Origin: Kitasatospora setae KM-6054
GTDB taxonomy: Bacteria; Actinomycetota; Actinomycetes; Streptomycetales; Streptomycetaceae
DNA length: 64,000 nucleotides
Assembly (NCBI RefSeq): GCF_000269985.1
Contig: NC_016109.1
Span: forward strand, 3,162,001 to 3,226,000
Direction of reading: 5' to 3'
Under the pieces are notes generated by a model. It had not been told where the DNA came from. It made no database searches and worked only from the letters and a program-made list of their open reading frames with translations. A program made the translations under genes and the position numbers. Positions 20,292 through 29,322 of the stretch are shown in pieces; position 1 is the first letter of the stretch; each line of letters starts with the position of its first letter.

Positions 20292-21767
20292 TCATTCCAC
20301 TACGTTCGGGTTGGCGTTCCCGCCGGAGGCCCAGGTCTCCTCGTCCTCCACCAGGTAATCCGGGCGGTCCGTGGTGCCCTTCTTGGCGCGCTTGCTGCCC
20401 TGGCCCTGACCGGCCATTCCGGCACCGTTTCCGGCGGCACCGCCCTGGCCGACCGCCCCAGCCTGGCCCGCACCACCAGTGGCGCCCTGACCGAAGCGGT
20501 TCCGACCGATACCGGAGCCGCCCTGGGAGAACGCACGCCCGCCGGCCCCGCCCTGCGAGGTCTCACCGACGACACCACCGGCCTTGCCGGCCAGTCCGCT
20601 GCTGGATCGCCCCTTGGGGGCTCCGCCACCACTGCCACTGCCGGCACCACCGCCGAGGCCCCCGGCGCCGGCGCCACCGCTTCCCGCGCCCCCAGCACGT
20701 CCGGCAGCGCCCGCGCCGCCGGTAGCGGTGCTACCGCTGTTCAAGCCTCCGGAGCCGAACGTGCCGGCTTTCGCGGCACTGCTGCCACTGAAACCGGCAC
20801 GGCTGACACCAAGGCCGGTACCGCTGCCCAGGGTGCCCCCGCCCTGCCCCGCAGAGCCGCCGACGCCACCACTCAAGCCGTTACCGCCGGCCGGGGCGTG
20901 TACCCCACCGGAACCACCGGCCGACACGGTCCCGCCCCGCACACCACCTTGGATGCCGTCGATGCCCGTGCCCGGGCCCTTCGGCTGGGAAACGGCGTTG
21001 GCCGTTCCCCCGGAGATCCCCGCGTCGGTCGGACGAACCACAGCAGGCTGGACCTTCGGCGCCTGCGGTGCACGGCTGGTGGACAAGCCCTTGGAGGAGG
21101 TCTGGGACCCGGCAGAACCGCTTACCCGTGCGCCGGGCTGGTAGGTGCCGAGACCCGCAGCGGCGATCGCCGCGATGAGGCCGGCCTGCCCGCTGCTGTC
21201 CGACGAGACATTTTCCTTGGAGTCTTCCCATCGAGAGCCGTTGGGGACCCTCAGGTAACCGGTGGCAGCCTTGTAGTTGGCTGCCAGGATCCTCATCACC
21301 CCCACCGCTTCTTCCTTGCGCGATTCGGCGATGGTGTGCTGGGTCTCGTAGTTGTCGATCCCGACCGCCTGCTGGGCGGCGTCACCGACCGCGTCGGTCA
21401 CCGTGTCGAAGAAGCCCGGCTTGTCGGGCATGCTGTTCCTGGCCGTGTCAATCTCGATGGACATCAGCTCCAGCGTCCCAGCGGCATCGTGCGCGTAGGA
21501 AGAAGCGGCCTCGACCTGACTGGCCAGTTCCGTGACGTGCGCGCTGAACGCCTCGCTGCTGCTTCCCTGCCAGGTGCTGGTGGCATCCGTGGTAGCCGTC
21601 CTCAGCGCCTCGCTGACCTTGTCCAGGGTTTCGGCCGCGCGGCGCCAAGGGTCTGCCGCAGCCATGACCTCGGCCGATTTCATGGACTTGACCATGGAGA
21701 TCAGCTCACCATGGCTGTGGACGGAGAAGTCGGTGGTCCCGCTCTCGCCGTCAATCGATTGCCTCAC
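20292..21767 (-). CDS. WxG-motif protein with long Gly-rich tail, probable T7SS substrate
   Basis: The 491-aa protein has an N-terminal helical WXG100/LXG-like domain (about 1-180; the turn is TSTWQGSSSEAF near residue 66) and a Gly/Ala/Ser-rich low-complexity region (about 230-460). It ends with a conserved tail: GGAGGRAF, GGSGIG, then RPDYLVEDEETW. It has no Sec signal, as expected for T7SS clients. The same tail is found in the paralogue at 48497-50023. It sits between the EspC-like gene (46 nt upstream) and the mycosin gene (90 nt downstream). Its function outside the cell is unknown; a structural or surface role is a guess. Confidence 0.8.
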   Translation of the reverse strand: MRQSIDGESGTTDFSVHSHGELISMVKSMKSAEVMAAADPWRRAAETLDKVSEALRTATTDATSTWQGSSSEAFSAHVTELASQVEAASSYAHDAAGTLELMSIEIDTARNSMPDKPGFFDTVTDAVGDAAQQAVGIDNYETQHTIAESRKEEAVGVMRILAANYKAATGYLRVPNGSRWEDSKENVSSDSSGQAGLIAAIAAAGLGTYQPGARVSGSAGSQTSSKGLSTSRAPQAPKVQPAVVRPTDAGISGGTANAVSQPKGPGTGIDGIQGGVRGGTVSAGGSGGVHAPAGGNGLSGGVGGSAGQGGGTLGSGTGLGVSRAGFSGSSAAKAGTFGSGGLNSGSTATGGAGAAGRAGGAGSGGAGAGGLGGGAGSGSGGGAPKGRSSSGLAGKAGGVVGETSQGGAGGRAFSQGGSGIGRNRFGQGATGGAGQAGAVGQGGAAGNGAGMAGQGQGSKRAKKGTTDRPDYLVEDEETWASGGNANPNVVE

Positions 21768-21813
21768 CGCTCAGCCCCTCGCTCGTCGCCCGATTTCCTG
21801 GTCATCTGCGTCA

Positions 21814-22227
21814 TCACCAGTGCTGCCCCGTCGTATCCGGGGTGATCGCACGACTCTCGTTGGGGTTGGTGCTGCCTGGGCTTGAGGCCGGCGTCCAGCC
21901 GTCGCTCGCGAGCGTCACGTGCTTGCGGGTGTCCTGCTCTTGCTCGTCGTAGTTGTTCGCGGTGTAGTCCGCCTTCTGCTGCACCGAGTCGATGGCGTCC
22001 TGGATCATCTGCAGCCGACTGCTCAGTTCGGAACGCATCAAGCTGTACTTCGCGTGCAGCGCCTGCGCCTCGGGAAAGTCCCCGAACGCGGCCGGACTGA
22101 TCCCACTCCGGCCGTACACCTCCGAGCTGCCCGCACTGCCCTCGAACTCGCTGAGCAGTCTCCGCACTTGGGCCGCGAACGCCCGCAGGTTGTCGACCTC
22201 GATCTGGAAGCCGTTACCCGTACTCAT
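21814..22227 (-). CDS. EspC/WXG100-like small T7SS protein
   Basis: The 137-aa protein is helical, with FGDFPEAQALHAKYSLMRSEL and a C-terminal NNYDEQEQD segment that satisfies the YxxxD/E T7SS export signal. It resembles the EspC-type ESX-associated family (FG..P...A...H pattern), without a WxG turn. The start at 22227 has GGGAGG upstream. As first gene of the cassette it probably pairs with the large WxG protein encoded next, like Esx heterodimers; this pairing is inferred. Confidence 0.75.
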   Translation of the reverse strand: MSTGNGFQIEVDNLRAFAAQVRRLLSEFEGSAGSSEVYGRSGISPAAFGDFPEAQALHAKYSLMRSELSSRLQMIQDAIDSVQQKADYTANNYDEQEQDTRKHVTLASDGWTPASSPGSTNPNESRAITPDTTGQHW

Positions 22228-22367
22228 GTGTCTCGTACCTCCCCCGTACCTGCTGCCCCGCTCGACTGCCCGCTCGACCGCCTGGGGCCTGGAAAAGTTG
22301 GCTCCAATCTCTATGTCTAACACATGCAACGGGCAGTCAACACGCCCCCTGGTGGGTGGGTGTGGGT

Positions 22368-23057
22368 TCAGGGGGTGGGGGCGGTGGCGGCGAGGGCTTG
22401 GCGGCAGAGGGCGTCGGCTCGGCGGGTGGTTTCGGGGAGGCGGTAGGTGGGGGTGAGGGCGAGGGTGACGGTGGTGGCTTCGGGGAGGCCGATGCGGTGG
22501 CCGGTGGAGAGGAAGACGGGTTTGACGTGTTGGCGGGTGCGGAGGGCGCGGCCGACGGGGTCGGGGCCGTCGAGGAGGGGGGTCCAGTCGCCGCGGTGGG
22601 GGCCGGGGGGCTGGTGGGTGAAGGTGAAGGGGTTCTTGGCGATGCCGAGGGTGGGGAGGCCGGTGTGGACGCCGAGGTGGCTGGCGAGGCCGAGGCGGCG
22701 GGGGTGGGCGAGGCCGTAGCCGTCGCAGACGACGAGGTCGGGGGTGCGGGTGAGGCGGGCGAGGGCGTCGAGGACGGCGGGGAGTTCGCGGAAGGCGAGC
22801 AGGCCGGGGAGGTAAGGGAAGGCGACCCGGCCGACGGCGGTGGCCTGTTCGACGACTTCGAGGGTGGTGTAGTCGAGGAGGACGGCCGCGGCGGCGACGA
22901 CGTCGCGTTCGTCGTCGTAGGCGACGTCGACGCCGGCGATCAACGTGCCGGGGCGGTACGGGGGTTCGGGCCCCTCGGGGATGACCAGGTGGCGCAGGCG
23001 CTCCTGTTCGGCGCGGGCGGCCTCGGCGGTGGTGGGCCAGTCGGCGGGGACGGTCAT
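22368..23057 (-). CDS. nfi: Endonuclease V (deoxyinosine endonuclease)
   Basis: The 229-aa enzyme cleaves DNA near deoxyinosine and other deaminated bases. Family landmarks are IAGVDVAYDD with the catalytic aspartate, the YLPGLLAFRELP loop (the PYxPxxLxFRE motif), and VVCDGYGLAHPRRLGLASHLG with the second metal-binding aspartate. It is an isolated gene, divergent from the small membrane protein gene to its right. Confidence 0.93.
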   Translation of the reverse strand: MTVPADWPTTAEAARAEQERLRHLVIPEGPEPPYRPGTLIAGVDVAYDDERDVVAAAAVLLDYTTLEVVEQATAVGRVAFPYLPGLLAFRELPAVLDALARLTRTPDLVVCDGYGLAHPRRLGLASHLGVHTGLPTLGIAKNPFTFTHQPPGPHRGDWTPLLDGPDPVGRALRTRQHVKPVFLSTGHRIGLPEATTVTLALTPTYRLPETTRRADALCRQALAATAPTP

Positions 23058-23281
23058 GGCGGCTCCCGGTGGTTGGGGGGCGGGGACGTCGGGGTCGGCA
23101 CGCTACCGGGGCGGGGCGCTGCCGGGACGTGAGTCCGTGCGCCCCCTGTGCCCCGGAGTAGGTCGACTCCCGCTGGTTAGGCTGTACTTACCGTTCGCCG
23201 CCGTACCTGTCGAGCCGGGTCCCCGCCCGCGGCTCCCCGCTGTGCCCGTCGTTCCCCCGCCCTCCCGAAGGGTCGACCGCC

Positions 23282-23629
23282 ATGCCGCGCCCCGCCGTTC
23301 CGTCCCGTGCCGTGACCGCGTCGCGGGCTGCCGCGCTCGTGTCCGGTGGCCGTTTCAGTGCCGCGCAGTGGGGTGTCGGCACGCTGACCGCGGTGGTCGC
23401 CGCGGTCGCGCTGCTGGCCGTGTCCGGGGAGTCGGGGGTGTGGCGGGTCGCGGTGCTGGTCGGCTTCGCCGTCCTGCTCGGGACGCTGTCCGCCGTGCTG
23501 CTGGCCGCCCGGCGCCGTCCGGCGCGGCCGGTGGGACGGGCGGGGTCGGCGGGGCCCGCCGGGCCACCGGTGGCGGCCCGGCCCGCGCCGGCCGTGCGGG
23601 AGCGGGCGTACGCGCACCAGTCGCGCTGA
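23282..23629 (+). CDS. Small membrane protein, unknown
   Basis: The 115-aa protein has two hydrophobic segments (about 30-48 and 54-73) and Ala/Arg/Pro-rich ends. GAAGGG lies before the ATG at a good distance. Similar two-helix proteins next to endonuclease V or RDD genes occur in streptomycetes, but I recognise no domain. It converges on the RDD gene. Confidence 0.6.
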   Translation: MPRPAVPSRAVTASRAAALVSGGRFSAAQWGVGTLTAVVAAVALLAVSGESGVWRVAVLVGFAVLLGTLSAVLLAARRRPARPVGRAGSAGPAGPPVAARPAPAVRERAYAHQSR

Positions 23630-23724
23630 GCGGGGGTGCCGGGCCGGGGTACAACGACTCCCGGGCCCGCGGCAGGTCAACGGCTGCCGCGGGCCCGGGC
23701 CCAGGAGACGGGAACGAGTACCGG

Positions 23725-24432
23725 TCAGGCGGTCGAGACCACCACGGTCTTGGCCGCCTTGTCGTGCACGCACTGGCGGTAGGGCTTGTCGAAGACGCCG
23801 AAGAGGCCGTCGACGATCCACCACAGGCCGCCGCAGCAGATCAGCGCGGGGACGATGAAGGTGGCGGTGCGGCTCCAGGCCGCGGCGGGGCTGGGGCGGG
23901 CGCCGTCGGCGAGCATCGCGACCCGGATCTTCATCAGCTTCTTGCCGAGGGTCTGTCCGTCCCGGCTGAGCATCAGGCCCTCGTAGACCAGGTAGAGCGC
24001 GCAGCTGAACCAGAACGAGCCGATCCAGCCGCTCTGCTGGTCGAAGTGCAGGAACGGGAGCAGCACCAGGAGCGCGATCACCTGCACCATCAGGTAGTCG
24101 ACCACCCGGGCGACGATCCGCGCGCCCCAGCCGCCGAGCGCGGGCATCCCGGGGACGGGGCCGGGCCCGGGGGCGCCGTAGGGCGAGCCGTACGGATCGC
24201 CGGGGCCTCCTGGCCCCCCGGGGGGCGGGCCGTAGCCGGGCGGCTGGTTGCCGGGCGGCTGGTCGCCGGGGGGCCGGCTGTCGTACGGGGAGCCCGAGCC
24301 GGCCGGCGAACCGTACTGACCGCCGTAGCCGGGCGGGGTGTCGTGCGGGGCGCCCGACGGTGGTGGCTGCTTGCCGAAGGAAGGACGTCCGCCCTCCTCC
24401 GGCTCGGTTCCGGAGGGGTCACTGGTGCTCAT
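23725..24432 (-). CDS. RDD family membrane protein
   Basis: The 235-aa protein has a Pro/Gly/Tyr/Gln-rich cytoplasmic N-terminus (about 1-95) followed by an RDD domain: GWGARIVARVVDYLMVQ, SRDGQTLGKKLMKIRV and the third membrane helix with CCGGLWWIVDGLFG. RDD proteins are proposed transporters or membrane adaptors; some exchange sodium and protons. It is a neighbour of a second, larger RDD gene on the same strand 82 nt away. Confidence 0.85.
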   Translation of the reverse strand: MSTSDPSGTEPEEGGRPSFGKQPPPSGAPHDTPPGYGGQYGSPAGSGSPYDSRPPGDQPPGNQPPGYGPPPGGPGGPGDPYGSPYGAPGPGPVPGMPALGGWGARIVARVVDYLMVQVIALLVLLPFLHFDQQSGWIGSFWFSCALYLVYEGLMLSRDGQTLGKKLMKIRVAMLADGARPSPAAAWSRTATFIVPALICCGGLWWIVDGLFGVFDKPYRQCVHDKAAKTVVVSTA

Positions 24433-24514
24433 GGCACGAGTAGACCACCGCCAGTACTACGATTTGGGGACATTTGCCTGGTTTCTGTCCGTTTTGCGGC
24501 GGCAGCGGCGGGCG

Positions 24515-26290
24515 TCAGCCTCGTTCGGCCCGTACCACCCTGGTCCGCGCCAGCCGGTCGTGCCAGCCGCGCCGGGCCGGACGGTCCAGCAGGGCGGCGA
24601 GCGGGCCGAGCAGGACGGCGGTGCCCAGGCCGCGCGCCAGCCAGCGCACCAGCGAACGGCCGAAGCCGGGCGCACCGGCGGCGGACCCGTCACCCGTGCC
24701 GCCGGCGGCGACCACCCGGACCCGGGCCAGCCGCTTGCCGAAGGTCTGGCCGGTCCGGCTGACCGGCAGCACCTGGTAGAGCAGTCCGAAGACCAGCAGC
24801 ACCCCGAGCAGCACGCCGATCCGACCCAGCACCATCCCGTCCAGCAGCCACACCCGGTGCTGACGGCCGGTCATGCTGGCGGCCTGCGCGGCCTGGTCGA
24901 TCTTCTGCTGGACGTGCGCCCGCACCGCGCCGACCAACGGCACCGCGACGGCCGCGGCGACCACCGTCGCGACCGCCCCGTCCACCAGCCACGCGAGCGC
25001 CCGGGCGCCCACCCCGGCCGGTACGGGTGCCGGGGCCGCCGCGCGCCGCTTCCGGGTGGCGGCGGCGGGGGCGGACGTCTCGGCGGCGCGCGGCGGGCGG
25101 ACCCGCTCGCTGGTGACGTGCGCCGCCCGCGGCTCCCGTCCGGGGCGCTCGGCCTCGGGTGCGCTGCGCTCCGGGGCCGCGACAGCCGGCTCCGCCGATC
25201 CGGACACGGACGCGGACTCGGACACGGACTCGGACGCGGCCACCGGCTCCGGTTCGGGCTCGACGCCCCAGGACACCCAGCGCGGGGCGCCGCCGGTCTC
25301 CATCAGCCCGCGCTGGGCCTGCGGGTCGGCCCGCCAGCCCGAACCGGGGTCGGCCGCCGGCTCGGGCACCGGCTCCGGGCCCAGCGGTTCGAACAGCGCC
25401 TCCGGCGCGCCGGCGGACAGGCCCACCGAGCCCTCGGCCGCCCCGTGCCAGGGCGTCCCGCCGAGCGGCTGCGCGGGCCGGGGCACGGAGACCCGCCCGG
25501 CCTCGGACACCGCCGGTCCGGACTCCGGCTCCGGCTCCGGCTCGAAGGCTGTCAGGGGGTCCGGCTCCGACGCGGGCGCGGGCAGTTCCAGCGGCCGGGC
25601 CGCCGCCGCCACCTCCCGGGCCACCCGGGCGTCCCCGGCCTCCCGCCGCTCCCGTCCCTCCCGCCCCTTGCGCGGCGCGACGACCGCTCCGGCCGGCACG
25701 CCGCCGGCGCCGAGGTGCAGCGCGGCGGCGGTGGCCCAGGACTCGACCGCGACCGGCTGCAGCCCGTTCCCGGCGACCGCCCAGGGCGCCGCCTCGACGG
25801 GGCGCAGCGCCGCCATCTCGGTGCGCGGGCGGACGGCCAGCTCCCCGGCGGCCCCGGGCTCGGGCCCCGGCTCCGACTCGGGCCCCGGCTCCGATTCGCC
25901 GCCCCCGCCCCCGGCCCCGGGACCGACCTCGGCCGACGGCTCCGGACTGGCGGGGTGGGCGGCCATGCTGAAGACGGCCTGGGCGCCGGTCTCGTCCAGG
26001 TAGATGGGGCCGGTCTCGACCAGGGCGGCCACGGGCGCGCCGGGCGCGGGGACGAGGCCGGGCGGCAGGGTGTAGGGCGGGGCGGTGAGGTAGCGGGCGA
26101 CGAAGCGCGGCGGGTCGAGCGGTTCGCCGGGGCCGGGGGCGGGCCGGCTGGTGCCGGGGACCCAGGCGTGGCCGGCCCAGTAGCGGATGAAGCCGGGCAC
26201 CGAGGGGTCGGGGTAGTAGCCGGGCGATCCGGCTTCCCCGGCCAGGGTCGCGCCGAGGGTCGAGCCTGCGGTGGAGGGCCGGTCCGTCAT
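24515..26290 (-). CDS. DUF2510-RDD membrane protein with long acidic linker
   Basis: The 591-aa protein starts with a DUF2510-like element (GYYPDPSVPGFIRYWAGHAWV, about 24-44) and ends with an RDD domain (about 425-591, VGARALAWLVDGAV ... SRTGQTFGKRLARVRVV). Between them lies a disordered stretch rich in Glu, Pro, Ala and Ser, including EPEPEP and SESVSESASVSGS repeats coded by an expanded hexamer around 25201-25239. The start at 26290 has GGAAG upstream. The domain pair suggests a membrane protein with an extended cytoplasmic arm. No partner or substrate is evident. Confidence 0.78.
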   Translation of the reverse strand: MTDRPSTAGSTLGATLAGEAGSPGYYPDPSVPGFIRYWAGHAWVPGTSRPAPGPGEPLDPPRFVARYLTAPPYTLPPGLVPAPGAPVAALVETGPIYLDETGAQAVFSMAAHPASPEPSAEVGPGAGGGGGESEPGPESEPGPEPGAAGELAVRPRTEMAALRPVEAAPWAVAGNGLQPVAVESWATAAALHLGAGGVPAGAVVAPRKGREGRERREAGDARVAREVAAAARPLELPAPASEPDPLTAFEPEPEPESGPAVSEAGRVSVPRPAQPLGGTPWHGAAEGSVGLSAGAPEALFEPLGPEPVPEPAADPGSGWRADPQAQRGLMETGGAPRWVSWGVEPEPEPVAASESVSESASVSGSAEPAVAAPERSAPEAERPGREPRAAHVTSERVRPPRAAETSAPAAATRKRRAAAPAPVPAGVGARALAWLVDGAVATVVAAAVAVPLVGAVRAHVQQKIDQAAQAASMTGRQHRVWLLDGMVLGRIGVLLGVLLVFGLLYQVLPVSRTGQTFGKRLARVRVVAAGGTGDGSAAGAPGFGRSLVRWLARGLGTAVLLGPLAALLDRPARRGWHDRLARTRVVRAERG

Positions 26291-26727
26291 GGCGTCGCGT
26301 CTTCCTTCGTACCGGCACCGCGGCGTGCGGGTCTGCTGGACGTGCGTGGGGGAGCCGCGGGCGGAGAGTCGCCGGGCAGTCACAAAGGGTAGTACCTCGA
26401 ACGACCTCGTCCCCCGGGTTCACCGGAACTCGTGAAACGGGCGGAGACACGTGGTACTGCAGGTGCGCCCGGGGTGGTGGAGCGGTTCCGGGCACGGAGA
26501 AGCGGTCAGATGGTCAGATGGTCAGGCGGTCGGACGGTCAGGCGGCGGATCGGGGGATCCGCGTTCCGGTGAACCCTGCCCGGAACAACCGGGTCGGGGC
26601 GGAAAAGGTTCTGCCGAAAAAAGTTCCGCGGAATCTCGGGCAACCCGTGTAAGAGTCCGCGACGACCGCGCTCTTGGCTGGTGCGGGGCCGAAGAGCGGC
26701 CCCGGCGTGGCGGAGAGGGTGAGGGCG
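26291..26727. promoter_or_regulatory. Divergent control region of the RDD and SsgA-like genes
   Basis: This 437-bp stretch has no gene with a ribosome site. It contains five 8-bp tandem units (26504-26543) and an A-rich part (about 26580-26640, with GGAAAAGG and CCGAAAAAAGTTCC) likely to hold the SsgA-like promoter. Confidence 0.5.
26504..26543. repeat. Five tandem 8-bp units, GGTCAGAT type
   Basis: Units read GGTCAGAT, GGTCAGAT, GGTCAGGC, GGTCGGAC, GGTCAGGC. They lie 185 bp upstream of the SsgA-like start codon. Confidence 0.85.
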
Positions 26728-27147
26728 ATGGCCGGACAGTCGACCGGAGTGGTGGAGCAGGAGCTGGAGCTGAACCTGGTGCTGTCGCCGGAGCGCAGCG
26801 TCCCGGTGGCGGCCCGGTTGTCGTACGGGAGCCACGACCCGTTCGCGGTGTACGTGACCTTCCACCTGGACAGCGGGACGCCGGTGACCTGGGTGTTCGC
26901 CCGCGAGCTGCTGGTGGAGGGGACGTTCCGGCCGTGCGGGCAGGGCGACGTGCGGATCTGGCCGACCCGCTCGGGGCGGCGCAGCGTGCTGTGCATGGCG
27001 CTGAGCTCGCCGGCCGGCGACGCGCTGTTGGAGGCGCCGCTGCCGACGGTGGCGGCCTGGCTGGAGCGGGCGCACCGGCTGGTGCCGCCGGGGGCGGAGC
27101 TGGAGGCGATGGACCTCGACGGGTCACTGGCGGAGCTGCTGGCGTGA
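26728..27147 (+). CDS. SsgA-like sporulation/cell-division regulator
   Basis: The 139-aa protein is a standard SALP family member: LVLSPERSVPVAARLSYGSHDPFAVYVTFHL, WVFARELLVEG, GDVRIWPTRS and ALSSPAGDALLEAPL are all family blocks. SALPs control septum placement and peptidoglycan maturation in sporulating actinomycetes. By remembered gene order this would be the counterpart of ssgG, but I cannot confirm that from the sequence. The ATG at 26728 is preceded by GGAGAGGGTGAGG. Confidence 0.9.
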   Translation: MAGQSTGVVEQELELNLVLSPERSVPVAARLSYGSHDPFAVYVTFHLDSGTPVTWVFARELLVEGTFRPCGQGDVRIWPTRSGRRSVLCMALSSPAGDALLEAPLPTVAAWLERAHRLVPPGAELEAMDLDGSLAELLA

Positions 27148-27313
27148 GGGGGCGCGCGGCGCGGGCCCGGGCGCGGGCCCGCTCACGGAGGGCGCGGTGC
27201 GCGGGCGGCGCCCGGAGCGCGGTACGGGCCCCGGCGGGGTCGACCCGGCCGCCCGGACGCCCGCCGTCGGGACGCCCGGGCGGACGTCCCGAGGCCGCGG
27301 CGGGCCCGGGCGC

Positions 27314-28726
27314 TCAGCGGGCCGCGGGGGCCTTCTGCGCGCCGGCGCTGGCGATGCCGTCCGCCTCGGCGCGCGGGGCGGGGACGCGCACCAGCGGGGC
27401 GCCGGCCGCGAGCCGCCGGGAGCGGATCCGGAGTGCGGCGGCGGCGAGGAAGCAGAGTCCGATCAGCGGGTAGACGCCCGCCGGGAACTGCTTGAGCACG
27501 GAGAGGTGCAGGTCCAGGTCGCCCTTGTGCGGGACGACCCACATCGAGAAGGACAGGAAGCCGACCAGGGTCAGGCCGAAGATCGGCCGCCAGCGCAGGC
27601 GGCGGACGGCGGCCGGGCGGGACTGCTCGTGCGCGGCCTCGGCGGCGAGCAGCACCAGCACGGGGACGCACCACACCCAGTGGTGGGTCCAGCTGATCGG
27701 GGAGACCAGGACGGCGGTGACCAGCGCGGTGCAGACGCTCCAGGCGTCGGCGCGCGGCGACCAGCGGGCGCTGCGGTGCGCCCAGACGGCGACGGAGAGT
27801 CCGGCGCCGGCGACCAGGACGCCGAGCACGGAGGCGACGGTGCCGGGGTTGGCGACGTGCATCTGCCGGGCGATCAGGCCGCGCAGCGACTGGTTGTCGA
27901 CGATGACGGTGCTGCCGACCCGGCTGGAGTCGAACATGTACTTGGTCCAGAAGCCGCGGGTGGCGTCCGGGAGCACCAGCGCGCCGATCAGGAAGGTGCC
28001 GACGAAGGTGCCGGCCGCCACGAACGCGGCCCGGACCCGGCCGGTGATCAGCAGGTAGACGGCGAACAGGCCGGGGGTGAGCTTGATGCCGGCGGCGATG
28101 CCGATCGCGAGGCCCTTGCTGCGGGCGGAGTCGGGGCGGGTGAGGTCCCAGAGGATCAGGCAGGCCAGCGCGAGGTTGATCTGGCCGTAGCGCAGGGTGG
28201 TGAAGACCGGCTCCAGCCAGACGCCGAGGCCGGTGATCAGCACGATGCCGATCGGCCGCAGGTCGCGGCGCGGCCAGCCGACCAGCTTGAAGGAGAGGTG
28301 GGCGAGGGTGCCGAGCAGCAGCAGGTTCCCGGCGGTGACGGCGACCCGCAGGAAGGGCACGCCGAACCAGGTGGTCGGCACGAACAGCATCGCGGCGAAC
28401 GGCGGGTAGGTCGCGGGCAGGTTCCACTGGGTGACCCGCAGCGCGTACAGGTCCTCGCCCTTCGCGACGGCGGAGCCCTCGGCCCGGTAGACGATCATGT
28501 CGACCATCGAGGTGTGGACGAAGTGCCGGACGACCGCGTAGACGAGCAGCGAGAGCAGGGCGAGCGCGCCGGCCAGCAGCAGCGGGCGCCGGGGGGCGGC
28601 GCGCAGGGCGTCGGCGGCGGCGGCGACCTGCCGGCCGGGGGCGGTCAGGGCGCGCCGCCAGGCCGGGACGGGCGGCCGGCCGGGGCTGCCGGGGGGCGTG
28701 CCGCGTTCCGCTTGCACCGTGCTCAC
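27314..28726 (-). CDS. GT87 family polyprenyl-phosphate mannosyltransferase
   Basis: The 470-aa membrane protein has about ten hydrophobic segments and the DUF2029/GT87 pattern: an aspartate-bearing first loop (VDMIVYRAEGSAV), PATYPPFAAMLF, RYGQINLALACLILWDL and GIAAGIKLTPGLF. GT87 enzymes add mannose from polyprenyl-phosphomannose to lipoglycans on the outer face. The GTG at 28726 is chosen because GGAG lies 9 nt upstream. Its acceptor is unknown. It converges with the SsgA-like gene. Confidence 0.85.
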   Translation of the reverse strand: MSTVQAERGTPPGSPGRPPVPAWRRALTAPGRQVAAAADALRAAPRRPLLLAGALALLSLLVYAVVRHFVHTSMVDMIVYRAEGSAVAKGEDLYALRVTQWNLPATYPPFAAMLFVPTTWFGVPFLRVAVTAGNLLLLGTLAHLSFKLVGWPRRDLRPIGIVLITGLGVWLEPVFTTLRYGQINLALACLILWDLTRPDSARSKGLAIGIAAGIKLTPGLFAVYLLITGRVRAAFVAAGTFVGTFLIGALVLPDATRGFWTKYMFDSSRVGSTVIVDNQSLRGLIARQMHVANPGTVASVLGVLVAGAGLSVAVWAHRSARWSPRADAWSVCTALVTAVLVSPISWTHHWVWCVPVLVLLAAEAAHEQSRPAAVRRLRWRPIFGLTLVGFLSFSMWVVPHKGDLDLHLSVLKQFPAGVYPLIGLCFLAAAALRIRSRRLAAGAPLVRVPAPRAEADGIASAGAQKAPAAR

Positions 28727-29322
28727 TGTGTTGCTCCGTCCGCCGTCGACCTGCGCTGGGCCAGCAGCCGACACTACCCGAACGGTCGGCGGACGCCACC
28801 GCTCGCGGTCGGGCCCGGGGCCCTGCCCGGGGCCCTGCCCGCGGTCGGGCCCGGGCGGTGCCGGCGGGCTTCCCCGCCCCGGCCCCCGTTCCCCGTCCCG
28901 CTCCCCGTCCCGTCCCCCCGTTCGCGGTCGTCCCGGGCTCCCCTCCTGGGGCGGGCGGCCGGCCGCTGGGGAGAGCGGCCGGCCGCCCGGTCCCGGCCCG
29001 GGGCGACCGCGGTCGGGGCCGGCCGGTCGGAACCGGGCCGGTCGCGGCGGCGGTCGGACGGATGCCTGCCGCTGGTCGGGCGGTGCTGCCGCGGTTCGCG
29101 GTTCCGGGTCCGGTCCGCGGTGTGGCGCGGCGGTCGCCGGGGCCGCGTTCCCCCGGTGGTGGCCGACGTTATCCGGGGCGGCGGGCCCGAGCGGCGGCCC
29201 CGGGGCGGCATGAGACGGCGTTGAGCACGGCCTAGGACGTATTTAAGGGAGAGGTGCGACACCGAGCTGTCGCCCCCGCGGTAACAGCTCCTGTGTCGGC
29301 ATCGGTCGCCCCTCGCTCCTGC
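28727..29322. other. 596-bp GC-rich region without a convincing gene
   Basis: No ORF with plausible codon use plus a ribosome site is seen on either strand. A 15-bp direct repeat GCGGTCGGGCCCGGG occurs at 28805-28819 and 28841-28855. The right end holds the two-component operon terminator. Confidence 0.6.
29257..29298 (-). terminator. Terminator hairpin after the histidine kinase gene
   Basis: CGACACCGAGCTGT (29257-29270) pairs with ACAGCTCCTGTGTCG (29284-29298) with one bulged base. It starts 24 nt beyond the kinase stop. Confidence 0.7.
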
